This document shows positions 6,391 through 7,279 of a stretch of 7,279 nt of DNA, one piece after another. Each line of letters starts with the position of its first letter. The stretch's first letter is position 1. Origin of the DNA: Verrucomicrobiota bacterium (GTDB taxonomy: Bacteria; Verrucomicrobiota; Verrucomicrobiia; Limisphaerales; AV2); the NCBI GenBank assembly GCA_003219345.1, contig QHOP01000390.1:1-7279 (forward strand), given 5' to 3'. A program made the translations under genes and the position numbers. A model generated the notes under the pieces. The model was not told where the DNA came from. It was given only the letters and a program-made list of their open reading frames with translations, and did not search any database.

Positions 6391-6525
6391 GAAATTTTCG
6401 CTAGCCGCAAACTTTGGTTTGCGCTTTGAGTTGAGCCGCAGAGGAATCCTCGCAACCTGAAGATTGTTCTCCAAGGTGGGCCGCGGAAGAATAGCCGCAA
6501 CCTGAATGTTACGGTTACAGCAGGA
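6391..6525 (+). repeat. Degenerate 45-bp-period repeats in the divergent intergenic region
   Basis: The 30-bp stretches 6436-6465 and 6481-6510 agree at 23 of 30 positions and start 45 bp apart. The shared core CGCAACCTGAA is exact. A third, weaker unit lies one period earlier: AGCCGCAA at 6403-6410 and again at 6493-6500, with CCTCGCAA at 6448-6455. No convincing gene covers this stretch. It may be a binding array or a worn repeat family of this genome. Confidence 0.42.
6406..6423. other. Perfect 7-bp stem-loop
   Basis: CGCAAAC (6406-6412) and GTTTGCG (6417-6423) pair perfectly around a TTTG tetraloop, within the first 45-bp unit. No T-run follows on either strand, so it is not a clear terminator. 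It lies about 155 bp upstream of the SBBP start and about 180 bp upstream of the sigma start. Confidence 0.35.
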
Positions 6526-6554
6526 CTGCCCGCGATTGACCGGCACCGATTTTG

Positions 6555-6571
6555 TGAAAGAATCCCGACTT
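6555..6571 (+). promoter_or_regulatory. Core of the shared upstream element, before the sigma gene
   Basis: TGAAAGAATCCCGACTT matches the SBBP element core TGAAAGATTCCGACTT with one extra base and one substitution, oriented toward the sigma gene and 34 bp before its ATG. The -10-like part is not conserved; TTATCT at 6580-6585 is a weak candidate. TTGACC, a possible -35, lies nearby around 6536. Confidence 0.3.
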
Positions 6572-6605
6572 GCTGTCGCTTATCTCCTTAGCCGCGATTG
6601 TGAAG

Positions 6606-7223
6606 ATGACCAACGACGATTCCATCGCTACCCGCGCGAGTCTGCTCGACCGCTTGAAGGACCGCGAAGATCAGGCGAGTTGGCAGGAGTTTTTCGATAC
6701 CTACTGGCTGCTCATCTATCGCGTGGCGAAAAAGGCCGGGCTAACTGACGCCGAAGCGCAGGACATCGTGCAGGAAACGGTCATGGCGATGGCGAACAAA
6801 CTGCCCGGCTTCATCTACGATCCCAAAGTCTGTTCGTTCAAAACCTGGATGTTGCGGCTCACGCGCTGGCGGATCATCGACACGTTGCGCAAGCGGCTGC
6901 CGCAAAGCGCGCCAGCAGCGGATAGTAATGGCACCGCCACGTCGGCGTTGGACAGAATTCCTGACGAGTCATCGCTCAAGTTGGAGGCAGTATGGGATGA
7001 CGAATGGGAAAAGAGTCTACTGACCGCAGCGCTGCAACGGCTGAAGCCGCTCCTCAAACCGGAGCACTATCAGATCTTCGACCTTTACGCCTTGCGCCAG
7101 CTTCCGGTGTCGCAGGTGGCCGAAATCATGGGTATCAGCGCCGCTAGAGTCTATTTGGTCAAACATCGGGTGGCGGCAAAAATCAGGAACGAGATCAAGG
7201 CAATCGAGGCGACCGCTTCTTGA
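6606..7223 (+). CDS. ECF-type RNA polymerase sigma factor (sigma-70 family)
   Basis: The protein has 205 residues from ATG 6606; the frame stays open to a TTG at 6570, but the ATG gives the usual short leader (MTNDDSIATRASLLDRL). Sigma region 2 spans about 25-97: WQEFFDTYWLLIYRVAKKAG, DAEAQDIVQETVMAM (core RNA polymerase contact), and the promoter-melting and -10 recognition stretch SFKTWMLRLTRWRIIDTLRK. A linker of about 35 residues rich in Ala, Ser and Asp follows. Region 4 is about 137-195, with LPVSQVAEIMGISAARVYLVKHRV as the helix-turn-helix for the -35. This type is expanded in Verrucomicrobiota and Planctomycetota and often precedes a Ser/Thr kinase gene, which would lie beyond the right edge; only 56 bp remain. 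No anti-sigma factor is visible. The promoters it reads are unknown; the shared element around its own gene is a candidate. Confidence 0.93.
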   Translation: MTNDDSIATRASLLDRLKDREDQASWQEFFDTYWLLIYRVAKKAGLTDAEAQDIVQETVMAMANKLPGFIYDPKVCSFKTWMLRLTRWRIIDTLRKRLPQSAPAADSNGTATSALDRIPDESSLKLEAVWDDEWEKSLLTAALQRLKPLLKPEHYQIFDLYALRQLPVSQVAEIMGISAARVYLVKHRVAAKIRNEIKAIEATAS

Positions 7224-7279
7224 AACTTCGGCCACCCACGCACTCAAAGTCGCTCTGATCAGCTCTTAGTTAGAGGATA

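Noticed and set aside
6252..6546. Two minus-strand frames upstream of the SBBP start that extend through the 45-bp repeats
   Set aside because: Only the last part (signal peptide on) is protein-like; the rest is basic low-complexity sequence that reflects the repeats.

Overview
The window looks like chromosomal DNA from a Verrucomicrobiota bacterium, in the style of Pedosphaera and related soil or freshwater lineages. This is inferred from gene content: a Ser/Thr kinase fused to TPRs, a lone H-X9-DG type pseudopilin, an SBBP-repeat propeller with a verrucomicrobial-style C-terminal cap, and an ECF sigma factor of the type expanded in that phylum. No rRNA or single-copy marker is present to confirm it.

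Layout. Positions 1-1042 (minus strand) carry a RES-domain toxin, cut by the left edge, preceded by its MbcA/ParS/Xre-type antitoxin, with an 11-bp gene overlap. Three tandem 9-bp repeats lie just upstream of the antitoxin at 1075-1101. Positions 1043-1300 are intergenic and also hold a hairpin (1135-1159) and a minus-strand promoter-like element (1245-1282). Positions 1301-3598 (plus) encode a membrane-anchored Ser/Thr kinase with a TPR region. It converges on a minus-strand pair reading 6251 to 3682: a secreted SBBP-repeat beta-propeller, then a pseudopilin 19 bp downstream. As sequenced, the propeller gene is split by a frameshift in a short TG tract directly after its signal peptide and the start of its first repeat. 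Positions 6252-6605 are a divergent intergenic region with a candidate promoter for the propeller gene, 45-bp-period degenerate repeats and a small hairpin. Positions 6606-7223 (plus) encode an ECF sigma factor. In 7224-7279 I see nothing.

How the genes may work together. The toxin and antitoxin form a self-contained module that would act on NAD+. The propeller and pseudopilin are probably co-transcribed and concern the cell envelope or secretion. The kinase and sigma factor are signalling genes without a partner visible here. A 38-bp element is shared (29/38) between the propeller promoter region and the region upstream of the kinase, and its core recurs before the sigma gene. This suggests a common regulatory signal. 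I saw no tRNA, rRNA, CRISPR array, transposase or complete insertion sequence. No clearly new multi-gene system is evident. The least ordinary items are the frameshift, the shared upstream element, the tandem repeats at the antitoxin promoter and an inverted repeat inside the kinase gene.
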